Source: PHAA01 sp034927445
Lineage (GTDB): Bacteria; Bacillota; Syntrophomonadia; Syntrophomonadales; Syntrophomonadaceae
DNA length: 64,000 bases
Assembly: GCA_034927445.1 (NCBI GenBank)
Contig: JAYFPZ010000016.1
Span: 62,001-126,000 of the forward strand
Reading direction: 5' to 3'
The translations under genes were made by a program, and so were the position numbers. Under the pieces are notes generated by a model that searched no databases, was not told the DNA's origin, and saw only the letters and a program-made list of their open reading frames with translations. Below, piece after piece: positions 51,837 through 61,071 of the stretch (positions are counted from its first letter, which is position 1; the number at the start of each line of letters is the position of its first letter).

Positions 51837-53090
51837 ATGCAGTTACAGCGCTTGATCATTTACCGCAACCTGCTGAATGATAAGGTCATACGGCAGATGC
51901 AGGAGTTGGAGGATATGAGTTCAAGTCCTTCTCACGCCTCCCGGGAGAATTGCTTCTATGATATCTGCAGTGAATTGATCCGTTATTCGGAAAAACAGCA
52001 GATGGACGGTGACGTGTGGAAAAATTATTTGTTGGGTCTGCTGGCGAATGATGAAAATATTTTCAGCCTAGCCGGTGAAAGATCCGCTGAGGTTAGTCCC
52101 GGTCTTTATCAACTGGCTTTACGGGATATGGAGATTATACTGGAAGCCTACCATTGGGACTGGCTGGCCCTGGTAAAGCCCATGGCCCGAGATACGCCTT
52201 GGTTTTCCGGGTTTGAGCCGGGCAATGCCAAACCGGCTCCCAATCATTATCAGCAAAGCTTGAAACGGTTAAAGCAGATAATCGGTACGGTGGCTGATGC
52301 GGAGCAGATGACCCGCCAATTAGCCCAGTTCTATGCCCGGGCCGGCTGCGGCCTGATGAATCAATACCTGGCCTTTCGCTGGGAGGATGGCCTGGTAGGT
52401 ATAGAAAATCCAGATCCGGTACGCTTGCAGGACCTGGTGGGCTACCAGCATCAGAAAAAGATTATTATCGCCAATACCGAAGCCTTTTTGGCGGGTGGTA
52501 AAGCCAACAACATACTGCTCTACGGAGAAAAAGGCACCGGCAAATCGTCGTCGGTTAAAGCTCTGCTGAACGAGTATGCCGGCCGGGGCCTGCGCATGAT
52601 TGAACTCAGCAAGCAGCAGCTTATGGACTTCCGGTCAGTGCAGCGGTCAATTGAAGGCCGCAATCGTTATTTCATTATTTTCATCGATGATCTTTCATTT
52701 GAGGATTTCGAGGTTGATTATAAATATATCAAGGCTGCTATTGAAGGCAGTCTGGAAATCAAAGCGGAAAATGTACTGCTTTATGTAACCTCCAACCGCC
52801 GTAACCTGATCCGGGAAAACTGGAGCGAACGGGCGGTCAATGATGTGCATGGTTTTGATTCCCGGCAGGAAAAGCTTTCCTTCGCCGATCGCTTTGGCCT
52901 GACGATAACCTACCCTTCACCGGATCAGGAGCATTTCCTGGAAATAGTTGAGACCCTGGCCGGGCGGGACGGGATAACCATGCCGGTTGAAGAATTGCGG
53001 CAGCGGGCTCTGCGCTGGGAGAGAAATCATCATGGCCGTTCCGGCCGCAGTGCGGTGCAATTTATCGCCTCCCTAAATGCCAATTTATAA
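51837..53090 (+). CDS. DUF815-family AAA ATPase
   Basis: A 417-residue protein. A helical N-terminal region of about 190 residues is followed by DLVGYQHQKKIIIANTEAFL, Walker A LYGEKGTGKSSSV and Walker B FIIFIDDLSFED. A sensor-1 region (VLLYVTSNRRNLI) and a C-terminal lid complete the pattern of the DUF815 ATPase family. ATG 51837 follows AAGGGG; a GTG nine bases earlier overlaps the SD region. Cytoplasmic, function unknown. Confidence 0.9.
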   Translation: MQLQRLIIYRNLLNDKVIRQMQELEDMSSSPSHASRENCFYDICSELIRYSEKQQMDGDVWKNYLLGLLANDENIFSLAGERSAEVSPGLYQLALRDMEIILEAYHWDWLALVKPMARDTPWFSGFEPGNAKPAPNHYQQSLKRLKQIIGTVADAEQMTRQLAQFYARAGCGLMNQYLAFRWEDGLVGIENPDPVRLQDLVGYQHQKKIIIANTEAFLAGGKANNILLYGEKGTGKSSSVKALLNEYAGRGLRMIELSKQQLMDFRSVQRSIEGRNRYFIIFIDDLSFEDFEVDYKYIKAAIEGSLEIKAENVLLYVTSNRRNLIRENWSERAVNDVHGFDSRQEKLSFADRFGLTITYPSPDQEHFLEIVETLAGRDGITMPVEELRQRALRWERNHHGRSGRSAVQFIASLNANL

Positions 53091-53243
53091 CTATTTATCA
53101 TAAAGCCCAAGCCAACCCTGATATTTTTCTCCCTTATAGTTGGGCTGCAAACTATTAGGGGCAATTTTACCTTTGGCCTGTCAAAAAGGCCGGGATAGTC
53201 TATACTATATTAGAATCATTATTCGTATAAGTGAGGATTGTTG

Positions 53244-54110
53244 ATGAGCAAAGTTGCCGGCAATGGCTGTGAAATGCCGCCGCCCATTGAAGCCAGGGCT
53301 TCGCTGCAGAAAATAGAAAACAGCATTATAACCAAATATAGAAAACACTTATGGTCCAAGTTCGTCAAGGCCATAAAGGACTTTAACCTGATTGAGGATG
53401 GAGACCGGATAGCGGTGGCAGTATCCGGCGGCAAAGACAGCACCGTAATGGCCAAATTATTTCAGGAACTGCACCGTCATGGGCTGAGAAATTTTGAACT
53501 GGAATTCCTGAGCATGGACCCGGGTTATCATGAGAGCGTCAGGAGTCTGTTAATCGATAACTGCCGGCAGTTGAACATCCCCATTCATTTGTTCGAGTCG
53601 GAAATTTTTAATATCGTAGACCGCATTGCCCAGGATTATCCCTGCTATATGTGTGCCAAGATGCGCCGGGGAGCACTTTATGCCCAAGCCCGGGAGTTGG
53701 GCTGCAATAAACTGGCGCTGGGGCATCATTTCAATGATGTTATTGAAACCACTCTGCTTAACCTGTTTTATGCCGGCACCTTCAAGACCATGCTGCCTAA
53801 GTTAAAGGCCGCCCATTTCGAGGGCTTGGAACTGATCCGGCCGCTTTACTATGTGGAGGAGCACTTTATTGAGAAGTTTACTCAGGAACATGGGATTTGG
53901 CCGCTGAATTGCGCCTGCATGGTGGCAGCCGAAAAGATCGCCAACAAGCGTTATGAGATTAAAGACACCATCAGGGAACTAAAAAGCAAGTTCCCGAATG
54001 TTGACAAACTCATAATGCGGTCAGCTCAGAATGTGAATATGGATTGTATTTTAGGCTGGCAAAAGGATGGCCAAAAACACTCGTATTTAGACTTTTACAG
54101 CGAAGATTAA
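53244..54110 (+). CDS. TtcA-like tRNA sulfurtransferase (PP-loop)
   Basis: A 288-residue PP-loop ATPase with VAVSGGKDSTVMAKLF and the CxxC pair in YPCYMCAKMRRGALY. The LALGHHFNDVIETTLLNLFY segment is typical of the TtcA/TilS-like group that thiolates tRNA using an iron-sulfur cluster. A third Cys lies in LNCACMVAAEK. ATG 53244 is six bases after GAGGA. The modified nucleotide (2-thiocytidine or other) is not certain. Confidence 0.87.
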   Translation: MSKVAGNGCEMPPPIEARASLQKIENSIITKYRKHLWSKFVKAIKDFNLIEDGDRIAVAVSGGKDSTVMAKLFQELHRHGLRNFELEFLSMDPGYHESVRSLLIDNCRQLNIPIHLFESEIFNIVDRIAQDYPCYMCAKMRRGALYAQARELGCNKLALGHHFNDVIETTLLNLFYAGTFKTMLPKLKAAHFEGLELIRPLYYVEEHFIEKFTQEHGIWPLNCACMVAAEKIANKRYEIKDTIRELKSKFPNVDKLIMRSAQNVNMDCILGWQKDGQKHSYLDFYSED

Positions 54111-54213
54111 TTCTGCGTAAATCCCCCTTCGGGGACTACTGATGCTCCCGCTGGTCGTTATTAAGGTTGCCGCGCCCGCAGGGTCAGCGATTATCCGCGT
54201 CTATTCTATTAAC
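54111..54213. other. Convergent intergenic region
   Basis: No gene. It contains TCCGCGTCTATT, the arm of the inverted repeat found upstream of mutM. Confidence 0.35.
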
Positions 54214-55029
54214 TTAGTCGGGAATGTTCTGCCCGGTATAATTCTCCATCATTTCACGTTTAATCAGCTTCTTGATTTTCATCTTTTCCCTGGGTTTAAG
54301 ATCCTGTTTGGCCGTCCCGAACAGGTAATTATCCAGATCAAATTCCTTCAACAGCATCTTGGTATGAAAGATGTTGTCCTGATACACATTTACATCAATC
54401 ATTTGATAGAGGCTCCGGGTTTTGCTGGATATGTAGTTCTGAATAGAACTGATTTTATGGTCGATAAAGTATTTCTTGCCGTCCAGATCGCGGGTAAATC
54501 CTCTCACCCGGTAGTCGATTATGCTTATGTCCGGGTTAAAACTGTTAATAAGGTAGTTTAACGCCTTCAGCGGCGAGATTTGCCCGCAGGTGGAAATGTC
54601 AATATCCGCCCGGAAGGTGCTGACTCCGCGATCGGGATGACTTTCCGGATAAGTATGAACGGTAATATGGCTTTTATCCAAATGAGCAACCACTGCTTCA
54701 GGCAAAGGACCGGGTGTCTCTTGCTGCGGATCTCCGCAGACATCAGCCCGGTTCTCATTTTCCGCAATCAGGATAGTAACACTGGAGCCCAGAGGATCAT
54801 AATCCTGCTTGGCAATGTTAAGGATGGTCGCACCGATTATGTTGGCGATTCTGGTTAAAATATGGGTTAATCTTTCCGCGTTGTACTCCTCATCGACATA
54901 TTCTATATATTCCCGCCGGTGTTCGGGGCTGATGGTGTAACAGATGTCATACAGGTTAAAGCTCAGCGTCTTGGTAAGGTTATTAAATCCATATAATTTA
55001 AGCTTGTTATTTATAGGTTTAATATCCAT
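54214..55029 (-). CDS. speD: S-adenosylmethionine decarboxylase proenzyme (SpeD, E. coli-type)
   Basis: A 271-residue proenzyme for polyamine synthesis. The self-cleavage site that generates the pyruvoyl group is in HLDKSHITVHTYPESHPDRG. The larger SpeD type is indicated by length (E. coli 264) and by FRADIDISTCGQISPLKALN. GGAAAGGAG precedes ATG 55029. No spermidine synthase is adjacent. Confidence 0.94.
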   Translation of the reverse strand: MDIKPINNKLKLYGFNNLTKTLSFNLYDICYTISPEHRREYIEYVDEEYNAERLTHILTRIANIIGATILNIAKQDYDPLGSSVTILIAENENRADVCGDPQQETPGPLPEAVVAHLDKSHITVHTYPESHPDRGVSTFRADIDISTCGQISPLKALNYLINSFNPDISIIDYRVRGFTRDLDGKKYFIDHKISSIQNYISSKTRSLYQMIDVNVYQDNIFHTKMLLKEFDLDNYLFGTAKQDLKPREKMKIKKLIKREMMENYTGQNIPD

Positions 55030-55112
55030 GGCCGCTCCTTTCCTGTAACAATATTATTCGAGTAATTTTAATCGTATCACATAGTTAACCAGAAATCACG
55101 CCAGCAGCGGCA

Positions 55113-55143
55113 GGGGAAACAGGGACGGTTCTCTTGTTTCCCC
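55113..55143. repeat. REP-like palindrome
   Basis: GGGGAAAC-N15-GTTTCCCC; the loop reads agggacggttctctt. This style of GGGACGGTTCTC palindrome recurs in clostridial genomes near REP-associated transposases (from memory, not tested here). Confidence 0.45.
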
Positions 55144-55153
55144 GATCACCATA

Positions 55154-55213
55154 TAAAAAAGCCCCCCGCTCCGGCAGCAGGCGATTGCGCACCTGTCTGC
55201 CGGGAGGGGGCTT
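55154..55213 (-). terminator. Terminator of the 3D-domain gene
   Basis: Minus-strand arms AAGCCCCC and CTGCCGG versus CCGGCAG and GGGGGGCTT form a long hairpin followed by a U-run (55160-55155). Confidence 0.88.
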
Positions 55214-55234
55214 ATATATGGGGATAATGGGTGA

Positions 55235-56011
55235 CTATTGGTCCAGAATGGTTACTTTAACTGTTTTCATTCCCCACTTTAACGCTTCTTGATGAGTGTC
55301 AAAGTATAAATCGATTCGGTTTCCTTTGATGGCGTTACCCTGATCAGCCGCAATGGCTTCTCCATACCCTTCAACATAAAGCCGGGTCCCCATGGGGATA
55401 ACCTTGGGATCTACGGCTACAATACCCCGCTCCAAAGGCAGGCCGATGTAAGACGGGTAGCCATAATAAGGCTTGTTGCATTCATAACATCCGTCATAGC
55501 CGGTGGCCACCATGGTTATTACTTTACCGGTGCGGGCCGAAGTTGAACCGGAGCTGCCGCGGGATACGGCTGCAGCCGGCTTTTCCGCCACTTTTACCGG
55601 TTCATTTTTAGAGGCTGCCGGAGCCTGATCAGCCGAAGCCGCAGGATCATTAACGGCGGATTCGACCTGGTCCGGGGTTTCAGCTATAAGAGCCGAGGCG
55701 GAGGTGGAATCAACCGCCGCCAGGCTTGATGACTGCCGAGTACGCAGTCCGACAAAGCCGTCGGCTACCAGATTGGTATCCGCTTCATATTGCATTACCT
55801 CCTGGTAGGCTTTGGAGCTCAATAATCCGTCCAAGGCACCGATCCAAAAACCTTTATTATTAAGCTGCTGCTGGAATTGAGCTGAATCGGCATTACTTGC
55901 CATTACCGGGCTCTGGGGAGAGGAATCGGTGGTGCTATTTTGCGGGATAAATAGGTTGCCTAACAATATCGCCATTATGAAGACTGGAATAATAATCTTT
56001 CTACTTGTCAT
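55235..56011 (-). CDS. Secreted 3D-domain protein
   Basis: A 258-residue exported protein. A signal or anchor helix (IIIPVFIMAILLGNLFI) precedes a peptidoglycan-binding-1-like region (QLNNKGFWIGALDGLLSSKA). A low-complexity Ala/Pro/Ser linker leads to a C-terminal 3D domain with GIVAVDPKVIPMGTRLYVEG and AADQGNAIKGNRIDLYFDTH. Such proteins act on the cell wall, often in germination or resuscitation. It has its own terminator. Catalytic acidic residues of the 3D fold are present. Confidence 0.9.
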   Translation of the reverse strand: MTSRKIIIPVFIMAILLGNLFIPQNSTTDSSPQSPVMASNADSAQFQQQLNNKGFWIGALDGLLSSKAYQEVMQYEADTNLVADGFVGLRTRQSSSLAAVDSTSASALIAETPDQVESAVNDPAASADQAPAASKNEPVKVAEKPAAAVSRGSSGSTSARTGKVITMVATGYDGCYECNKPYYGYPSYIGLPLERGIVAVDPKVIPMGTRLYVEGYGEAIAADQGNAIKGNRIDLYFDTHQEALKWGMKTVKVTILDQ

Positions 56012-56261
56012 TCTTTACTCCTTTCTAAACTGTTTGTCCTGTTAATTGGGAAATAGAAATTGCTTCACTTGTTAAAACGAAGCAGTTTAGGAGGTAGTGT
56101 CGCTATTTAGTCTACCGTGACCCCAGGCTTTATTCAAACAGGCTGTCCCTGCTCCAAAAAGGATATGTCTCGCTATGCTTGAAGGAACTTTGGCATTCAG
56201 AGATCTCTTTAGAAATGCGGGGTGATGGGATATGATGCCAATCTACAGGGCTGCAGACAGG

Positions 56262-56297
56262 TGAAACAAAAATGAAACGCCGTAACTGATATGAAAC
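56262..56297 (+). promoter_or_regulatory. Candidate enhancer site (TGAAAC repeats)
   Basis: Three TGAAAC copies at 56262-56267, 56273-56278 and 56292-56297, about 160-190 bases upstream of the sigma-54 promoter. TGAAAC also occurs at 60055, upstream of the second sigma-54 promoter. Likely binding sites of the activator at 58152 (inference). Confidence 0.4.
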
Positions 56298-56454
56298 ACA
56301 TCTAAAATTTCCAATTAATCGGGATTTTTTTATAAATGATGAACCGGACATGACCAAAAACCACGTCAAAAGATTCGATATTACTCCCAACCTGTCCGAC
56401 CGGAAATTTATGAAATGCTGGATTTGCCGGGCAAAAAGGGCATTGTGGGGTTAC

Positions 56455-56470
56455 TGGCATAGAATTTGCA
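56455..56470 (+). promoter_or_regulatory. Sigma-54 (-24/-12) promoter of the CoA-transferase gene
   Basis: TGGCATA-gaat-TTGCA keeps the invariant GG and GC with exactly ten bases between. It lies 100 bases upstream of the start codon. Confidence 0.85.
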
Positions 56471-56570
56471 TTTATGATAATTCAACCTGGGCAGTGTTTT
56501 ATTAAGTACGAGTCTTAATTTTAAAACATAGATATGAAAAATTTAAACATAGGGAAGGTAGGAGATATTG

Positions 56571-57866
56571 ATGGACTGGCGTGAGTATTACCAGAGTCGA
56601 ACCACCTCGGCTAGCCAGGCGGTAAAAGCGGTGAAGTCTGGAGATCGTGTGGTATTGGGGCATGCCTGCGGAGAGCCCCAGTTGATAGTAGATGCCCTGG
56701 TTGACCGGGCTGCAGAATTGCAGGCGGTAGAAATTGCTCATGAGGTACCAATGGGAAAAGGTTTATATTGTAAACCGGAATATGCCGGGAATTTTCGCCA
56801 TAATGCATTATTTTCAGGAGCTCCCAGCCGTCAGGCAATAAGAGAAGGCAGAGCTGACTACACCTCAATATTTTTACATGAATTACCGGCGCTTTTTAAG
56901 AGCGGCCAATTCCCTATTGATGTGGCTATGGTTACAGTATCGCCGCCTGACGCCAACGGGTATGTAAGCCTGGGAATATCGGTTGATTACACCTTACAGG
57001 CTATCAAAAGCGCCAAGACGGTTATAGCCGAAGTAAATCCCCATATGCCTAGAACCGGTCCCCATTCATTGGTGCATGTAACCGATATTGACTCATTTGT
57101 AATCGCTGATATTCCCTTGATCGAGTTAAAGCCACCCCAGATTGGTCCGGTCGAGAGGACCATAGGTCAAAATATAGCCGCCCTGATCAAGGACGGAGAC
57201 TGCCTGCAACTGGGAATCGGCGGAGTACCCGATGCAATTCTGGGTTTTCTGACGGATAAGAACGACTTGGGCATACACTCGGAAATGATAGCCGACGGGG
57301 TTATGAATCTGGTGAAAAAGGGAATCGTTACCTGCAAACGCAAGAATTTTAATCCCAATAAGATTATTATTTGTTTTGCCATGGGCAGCGCCGGGTTTTA
57401 TGAGTGGCTGAACGAAAATCCCCTTATTGAAGCTCTGCCCTGTGATATAACCAACGATCCCGTAAATGTTGCTCAAAATGACAACATGGTAGCGATCAAT
57501 TCAGCTTTATCGGTGGATCTGCTGGGACAGATTGCGGCTGATACCTTGAGCGGCATACAGTTCAGCGGGGTAGGCGGGCAGGTTGATTTTATCCGGGGAA
57601 CTAATAATTCTAAGGGTGGACGCGCTATTATTGCACTGCCGGCAACCGCTGCCGGCGGCAAAGTATCCCGTATCTGCTCCACCCTCGCACCCGGGCAGGC
57701 CGTTACCACCAGTCGTTACGATGTTGACTATGTGGTCACCGAATATGGCGTGGCTCATTTAAAATGGAAGACCAACCGTGAGCGGGCTGAAGCCTTGATT
57801 AATATTGCCGCTCCCCAATTCCGTGAGCAGCTGATTGCGGAAAGAAAAGCTTTATACGGATGCTGA
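56571..57866 (+). CDS. Class I CoA-transferase (acetyl-CoA hydrolase / 4-hydroxybutyrate CoA-transferase family)
   Basis: A 431-residue enzyme that moves CoA between acyl groups, for example acetate and butyrate or 4-hydroxybutyrate. Evidence: the GIGGVPDAILGFL glycine loop, catalytic Glu in HSEMIADGVMNLV, GSAGFYEWLNENP and YGVAHLKWKTNRERAE near the end. ATG 56571 follows GGAG. Transcribed from a sigma-54 promoter and monocistronic, next to the activator. The substrate is inferred to be a short-chain acyl-CoA. Confidence 0.9.
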   Translation: MDWREYYQSRTTSASQAVKAVKSGDRVVLGHACGEPQLIVDALVDRAAELQAVEIAHEVPMGKGLYCKPEYAGNFRHNALFSGAPSRQAIREGRADYTSIFLHELPALFKSGQFPIDVAMVTVSPPDANGYVSLGISVDYTLQAIKSAKTVIAEVNPHMPRTGPHSLVHVTDIDSFVIADIPLIELKPPQIGPVERTIGQNIAALIKDGDCLQLGIGGVPDAILGFLTDKNDLGIHSEMIADGVMNLVKKGIVTCKRKNFNPNKIIICFAMGSAGFYEWLNENPLIEALPCDITNDPVNVAQNDNMVAINSALSVDLLGQIAADTLSGIQFSGVGGQVDFIRGTNNSKGGRAIIALPATAAGGKVSRICSTLAPGQAVTTSRYDVDYVVTEYGVAHLKWKTNRERAEALINIAAPQFREQLIAERKALYGC

Positions 57867-57934
57867 ACATCTTCTTTAGGTTATTAGATTAAAATGCTAT
57901 TACTCCCTTCATCTCCTTTAAATATATAGAGCAG

Positions 57935-57986
57935 AGCGATCCGGGACATCCTATCTAATGAAATTGCCCCAGGGTCGCTTTGCTTT
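57935..57986 (+). terminator. Terminator after the CoA-transferase gene
   Basis: AGCGATCC (57935-57942) pairs with GGGTCGCT (57972-57979), one G-U, followed by TTGCTTTT. Confidence 0.7.
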
Positions 57987-58151
57987 TATGCAGTTTTAGA
58001 TGGAACGGTTAGGGTGACGCATGCTTGATTCGGGGCTGGTTCCTTTTTGGGCATACTTACGTTATACTATGTGCAAAGTATCGCATGTTGGAGTTTGAAG
58101 GTCGGATTTGGCTAAGGATGTTGCTTAAACCGAAAATGTAAGGAGAACGAC

Positions 58152-59885
58152 ATGGACTCAAAACTTGACGTAAAAAGATTTTATGAGAAAACCTTGGAAA
58201 TACTGCCCATCATTATACTGGCGGTCGATAATACGGGCAAATTGCAGCTTTGCAACCAGGTGGCCATGGATCTGTTCCGTATACCCCCTCAATCTAACGG
58301 ACGGTTATTCAGTGAGATTTGCCCCGACCCCGAAATAGCAGAGCTGTTCCAGGAAGAGGTGGCTGCCGAGAATAAGACAATCAAGTGGGATGACAAAGTT
58401 TTCCTGTGCCATGCTCTCCGGTCGAAAGGAAAAATATTTAAGGGACAGATAGTCATCATGACTGAGATCACAGAACTGGAGAACATGCGGGCCAAGCTTG
58501 CCGAAGCCCAGGCTTTGAAAGATGAGCTGGATACCATTATCCAAGCTTCCTTCGATTATATTTTTGTTACGGACGAACAGGGCAATGTACTCAGGGTAAA
58601 TGATTCCTATACCCGTATAACCGGGCTAAACCAGGATGAGGTGCTGGGTAAAAACATTTATGATCTGGTTAAACAGGGCTATTATGACCGGGCCGCTTCG
58701 ATAGAAGTAATCGAATCCCAAAAAGCTACAACGTTTACCCAAACCATCAGTACAGGTAAAATGGTGCTGGTTACCGGCAACCCGGTTTTTGATGAAAAAG
58801 GGAACCTGGTTCAGGTAGTTACCAACGGCCGGGATATTACCGAGCTTTATAACCTAAAGCAGCAAATAGAGCAAGCGCAGCACCTGCGCCTGCATTATCA
58901 GCGTGAACTGCAGAAGTTCCAGCATGACGGCTCCGAGGATTATATCGTGGCCTGTCCCAAAATGTTTGAAATATCTGATCTCATTCAGAGGATAGCCAAA
59001 GTTGATTCTACGGTTCTAATAAATGGTGAATCGGGGGTAGGCAAGGAAATAGTGGCCCGAGAAGTGCATCGCAACAGCCTTAGAGCTGACAAACCCTATA
59101 TTAGTGTTAACTGTGCGGCTATACCGGATAATCTGATCGAGGCGGAGTTGTTTGGCTATGAAGCGGGGGCTTTTACCGGGGCTAAAAAAGGGGGAAAGAT
59201 GGGCATATTCCAGGTGGCCAGCGGGGGTACGCTGTTTCTGGATGAAATCGGGGAACTGCCCTTCTACCTGCAAGCCAAGCTGCTTCGAGTCATACAGGAA
59301 AACGAAATCATGCGGGTTGGAGGTACTGTGCCCATTCCCATAGATCTAAGGATAATTGCCGCCACCAACCGCAACCTTTGGCAGATGGTACAGGAACGGC
59401 AATTCAGGGAAGATTTTTATTACCGCCTTAACGTGGTACAGGTAAGGATACCTCCTTTGCGCGACCGCAAAGAAGAAATCCCGGTGTTTGTAGATCATTT
59501 CCTGGGTAAGCTGAACAAGAAATATAATCTGCAAAAAAGAATGGACCCCTTGCTGCTTAAACGGCTGCTCGAACACAATTGGCCGGGGAATGTACGCGAA
59601 CTGAAAAACGCAATTGAACAAGCCTTTGTTACTTCGCCGGGATCAACCATAACTGAATTGAATCTGGGGCCGCAACAGGATTTAATAATCAGTGTCAATG
59701 CGGAGCAGGCTAAAAAGGCCCCGGTATTATATAAGGAGGCCATGCAGGAGTTTGAGTGCGAGCTGATAAAAAATGCGGTAGAGCAATATGGCAGCACCCG
59801 TAAAGCAGCGGCAGCCCTGGGGGTGAGCCAGGCCACCATCTGGCGTAAAGCTACCCAATATGGGATTGATTTGGCTGAAAGTTAG
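58152..59885 (+). CDS. Sigma-54-dependent activator with PAS domains
   Basis: A 577-residue enhancer-binding protein. Two PAS domains (about 12-110 and 125-230, IIQASFDYIFVTDEQGNVLR) precede an AAA+ domain with Walker A INGESGVGKE, the sigma-54 contact loop GAFTGAKKGG and Walker B GGTLFLDEIGE. A Fis-type HTH (STRKAAAALGVSQATIWRKA) ends the protein. There is no receiver domain, so the PAS domains sense the signal. Its flanking genes each have a -24/-12 promoter, so it probably controls them. Confidence 0.95.
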   Translation: MDSKLDVKRFYEKTLEILPIIILAVDNTGKLQLCNQVAMDLFRIPPQSNGRLFSEICPDPEIAELFQEEVAAENKTIKWDDKVFLCHALRSKGKIFKGQIVIMTEITELENMRAKLAEAQALKDELDTIIQASFDYIFVTDEQGNVLRVNDSYTRITGLNQDEVLGKNIYDLVKQGYYDRAASIEVIESQKATTFTQTISTGKMVLVTGNPVFDEKGNLVQVVTNGRDITELYNLKQQIEQAQHLRLHYQRELQKFQHDGSEDYIVACPKMFEISDLIQRIAKVDSTVLINGESGVGKEIVAREVHRNSLRADKPYISVNCAAIPDNLIEAELFGYEAGAFTGAKKGGKMGIFQVASGGTLFLDEIGELPFYLQAKLLRVIQENEIMRVGGTVPIPIDLRIIAATNRNLWQMVQERQFREDFYYRLNVVQVRIPPLRDRKEEIPVFVDHFLGKLNKKYNLQKRMDPLLLKRLLEHNWPGNVRELKNAIEQAFVTSPGSTITELNLGPQQDLIISVNAEQAKKAPVLYKEAMQEFECELIKNAVEQYGSTRKAAAALGVSQATIWRKATQYGIDLAES

Positions 59886-60083
59886 TATTTAAATATGCGA
59901 AACTATTTTGGGTCATGTGTTTCACAGATGGTTCAGCTGGATCTGGAGAGGCGGTTAAGTGGAATAAGGGGAACTTGTAAAGTATCTGGTTGAAAGCCAC
60001 GCTGCGCTGCCCGGAATAATTGATAAATGTACGGTAAAAACCAAGAACCCCATATGAAACAGATTTGAATATGTCAAAATCAG

Positions 60084-60114
60084 GACCCGGTCTCAAAAAG
60101 GCCGGGTCTTTGTT
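60084..60114 (+). terminator. Terminator of the activator gene
   Basis: GACCCGG (60084-60090) pairs with CCGGGTC (60102-60108), followed by TTTGTTT. Confidence 0.75.
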
Positions 60115-60193
60115 TGGGTTGAATTCGGCGGCAGCCCGTAAATCGGCGTAAAGAGTCAGATGAGCTTGAAGTAAGAGCGGTCTGTATACATAA

Positions 60194-60209
60194 TGGCATG
60201 CAACTTGCA
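60194..60209 (+). promoter_or_regulatory. Sigma-54 (-24/-12) promoter of the crotonase operon
   Basis: TGGCATG-caac-TTGCA, with GG and GC exactly ten bases apart, 47 bases before the crotonase start. It nearly duplicates the promoter at 56455. Confidence 0.88.
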
Positions 60210-60255
60210 TTATATACGGTTAAAGCCAAGCATTATGCGAAAGGAGGTAACCAAA

Positions 60256-61035
60256 CTGTATAACCACTTGATAGTAGAAGATCATAATATGGTAAGAATA
60301 CTTTCGATTAACCGCCCTCAGGTCCTTAATGCTCTCAATATCGAAGTATTGAATGAGATTAGGCAGGCAGTCAGCGATTTTGCCAGGGATGAACGCTCAG
60401 CCGTACTGATAATAACCGGGTCCGGAGATAAAGCATTTGTGGCCGGGGCTGATATTGAAGCGCAGCGTCCCCTGAATCCCGAAGAGGGCAGGCGATGGGG
60501 GCTTTTGGGACATGAAGTGTGTTGTTTGATCGAGAATGTGGAGAAGCCGGTAATTGCAGCTATCAATGGCTTTGCTTTAGGCGGGGGCTGTGAAATAGCT
60601 ATGGCCTGCGATATTCGTTTAGCCTCGGAAAAGGCAAAATTAGGACAACCCGAAGTCGGTCTGGGTATCACCCCGGGTTACGGAGGAACGCAGAGATTGC
60701 CTAGATTGGTCGGGGAGGGAAAAGCCAAACAGCTTATTTTTACCGGGAAAATGATAAGTGCCGGCGAAGCTCATCGTATCGGCTTGGTGGACGAGGTCTA
60801 CCCCCCTGCCGTCCTAATGGAAGAGACCATAAAAATGGCTGAGCAGATAGCAGCCAATGCTCCCACCGCAGTACGTTACGCCAAAATGCAGATCAATCAA
60901 GGTTTGCAGGCTGACCTGAATACTGCCCTGATGCTGGAAGCCGGATTATTTGGCCTGTGTTTTGCTACTGCAGATCAGAAGGAAGGCATGGGGGCTTTCC
61001 TGGAAAAGAGAAAAGCGGTTTTTACCGGGAAATAG
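60256..61035 (+). CDS. Enoyl-CoA hydratase/isomerase (crotonase) family protein
   Basis: A 259-residue crotonase. The oxyanion-hole segment is FVAGADIEAQRPL, and both catalytic glutamates are in place, in NGFALGGGCEIAMACD and LGQPEVGLGITPGYGGTQRL. This fits 3-hydroxyacyl-CoA dehydration. The best start is CTG 60256 (YNHLIVEDHN...), eight bases after GGAGG and giving normal length; ATG 60235 precedes the SD and would read through it. First gene of a sigma-54 operon with an acyl-CoA dehydrogenase, so beta-oxidation or its reverse. Confidence 0.93.
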   Translation: MYNHLIVEDHNMVRILSINRPQVLNALNIEVLNEIRQAVSDFARDERSAVLIITGSGDKAFVAGADIEAQRPLNPEEGRRWGLLGHEVCCLIENVEKPVIAAINGFALGGGCEIAMACDIRLASEKAKLGQPEVGLGITPGYGGTQRLPRLVGEGKAKQLIFTGKMISAGEAHRIGLVDEVYPPAVLMEETIKMAEQIAANAPTAVRYAKMQINQGLQADLNTALMLEAGLFGLCFATADQKEGMGAFLEKRKAVFTGK

Positions 61036-61071
61036 CCTTATAAACCAAAATAACAACAGGAGGCGTTTAAT

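Larger units (their letters stand above)
56012..56570. other. Long intergenic regulatory region before the CoA-transferase
   Basis: About 560 bases without a complete gene. It contains three TGAAAC direct repeats (56262, 56273, 56292) and a sigma-54 promoter at 56455-56470. A short open stretch, 56347-56463, ends in a plausible C-terminal tail (RPEIYEMLDLPGKKGIVGLL) that may be a gene remnant. Confidence 0.5.

Noticed and set aside
54142..54561. 139-codon plus-strand frame
   Set aside because: It is antisense to speD, which has clear family motifs.
60193..60255. Upstream start of the crotonase gene
   Set aside because: The region is the sigma-54 promoter and SD.
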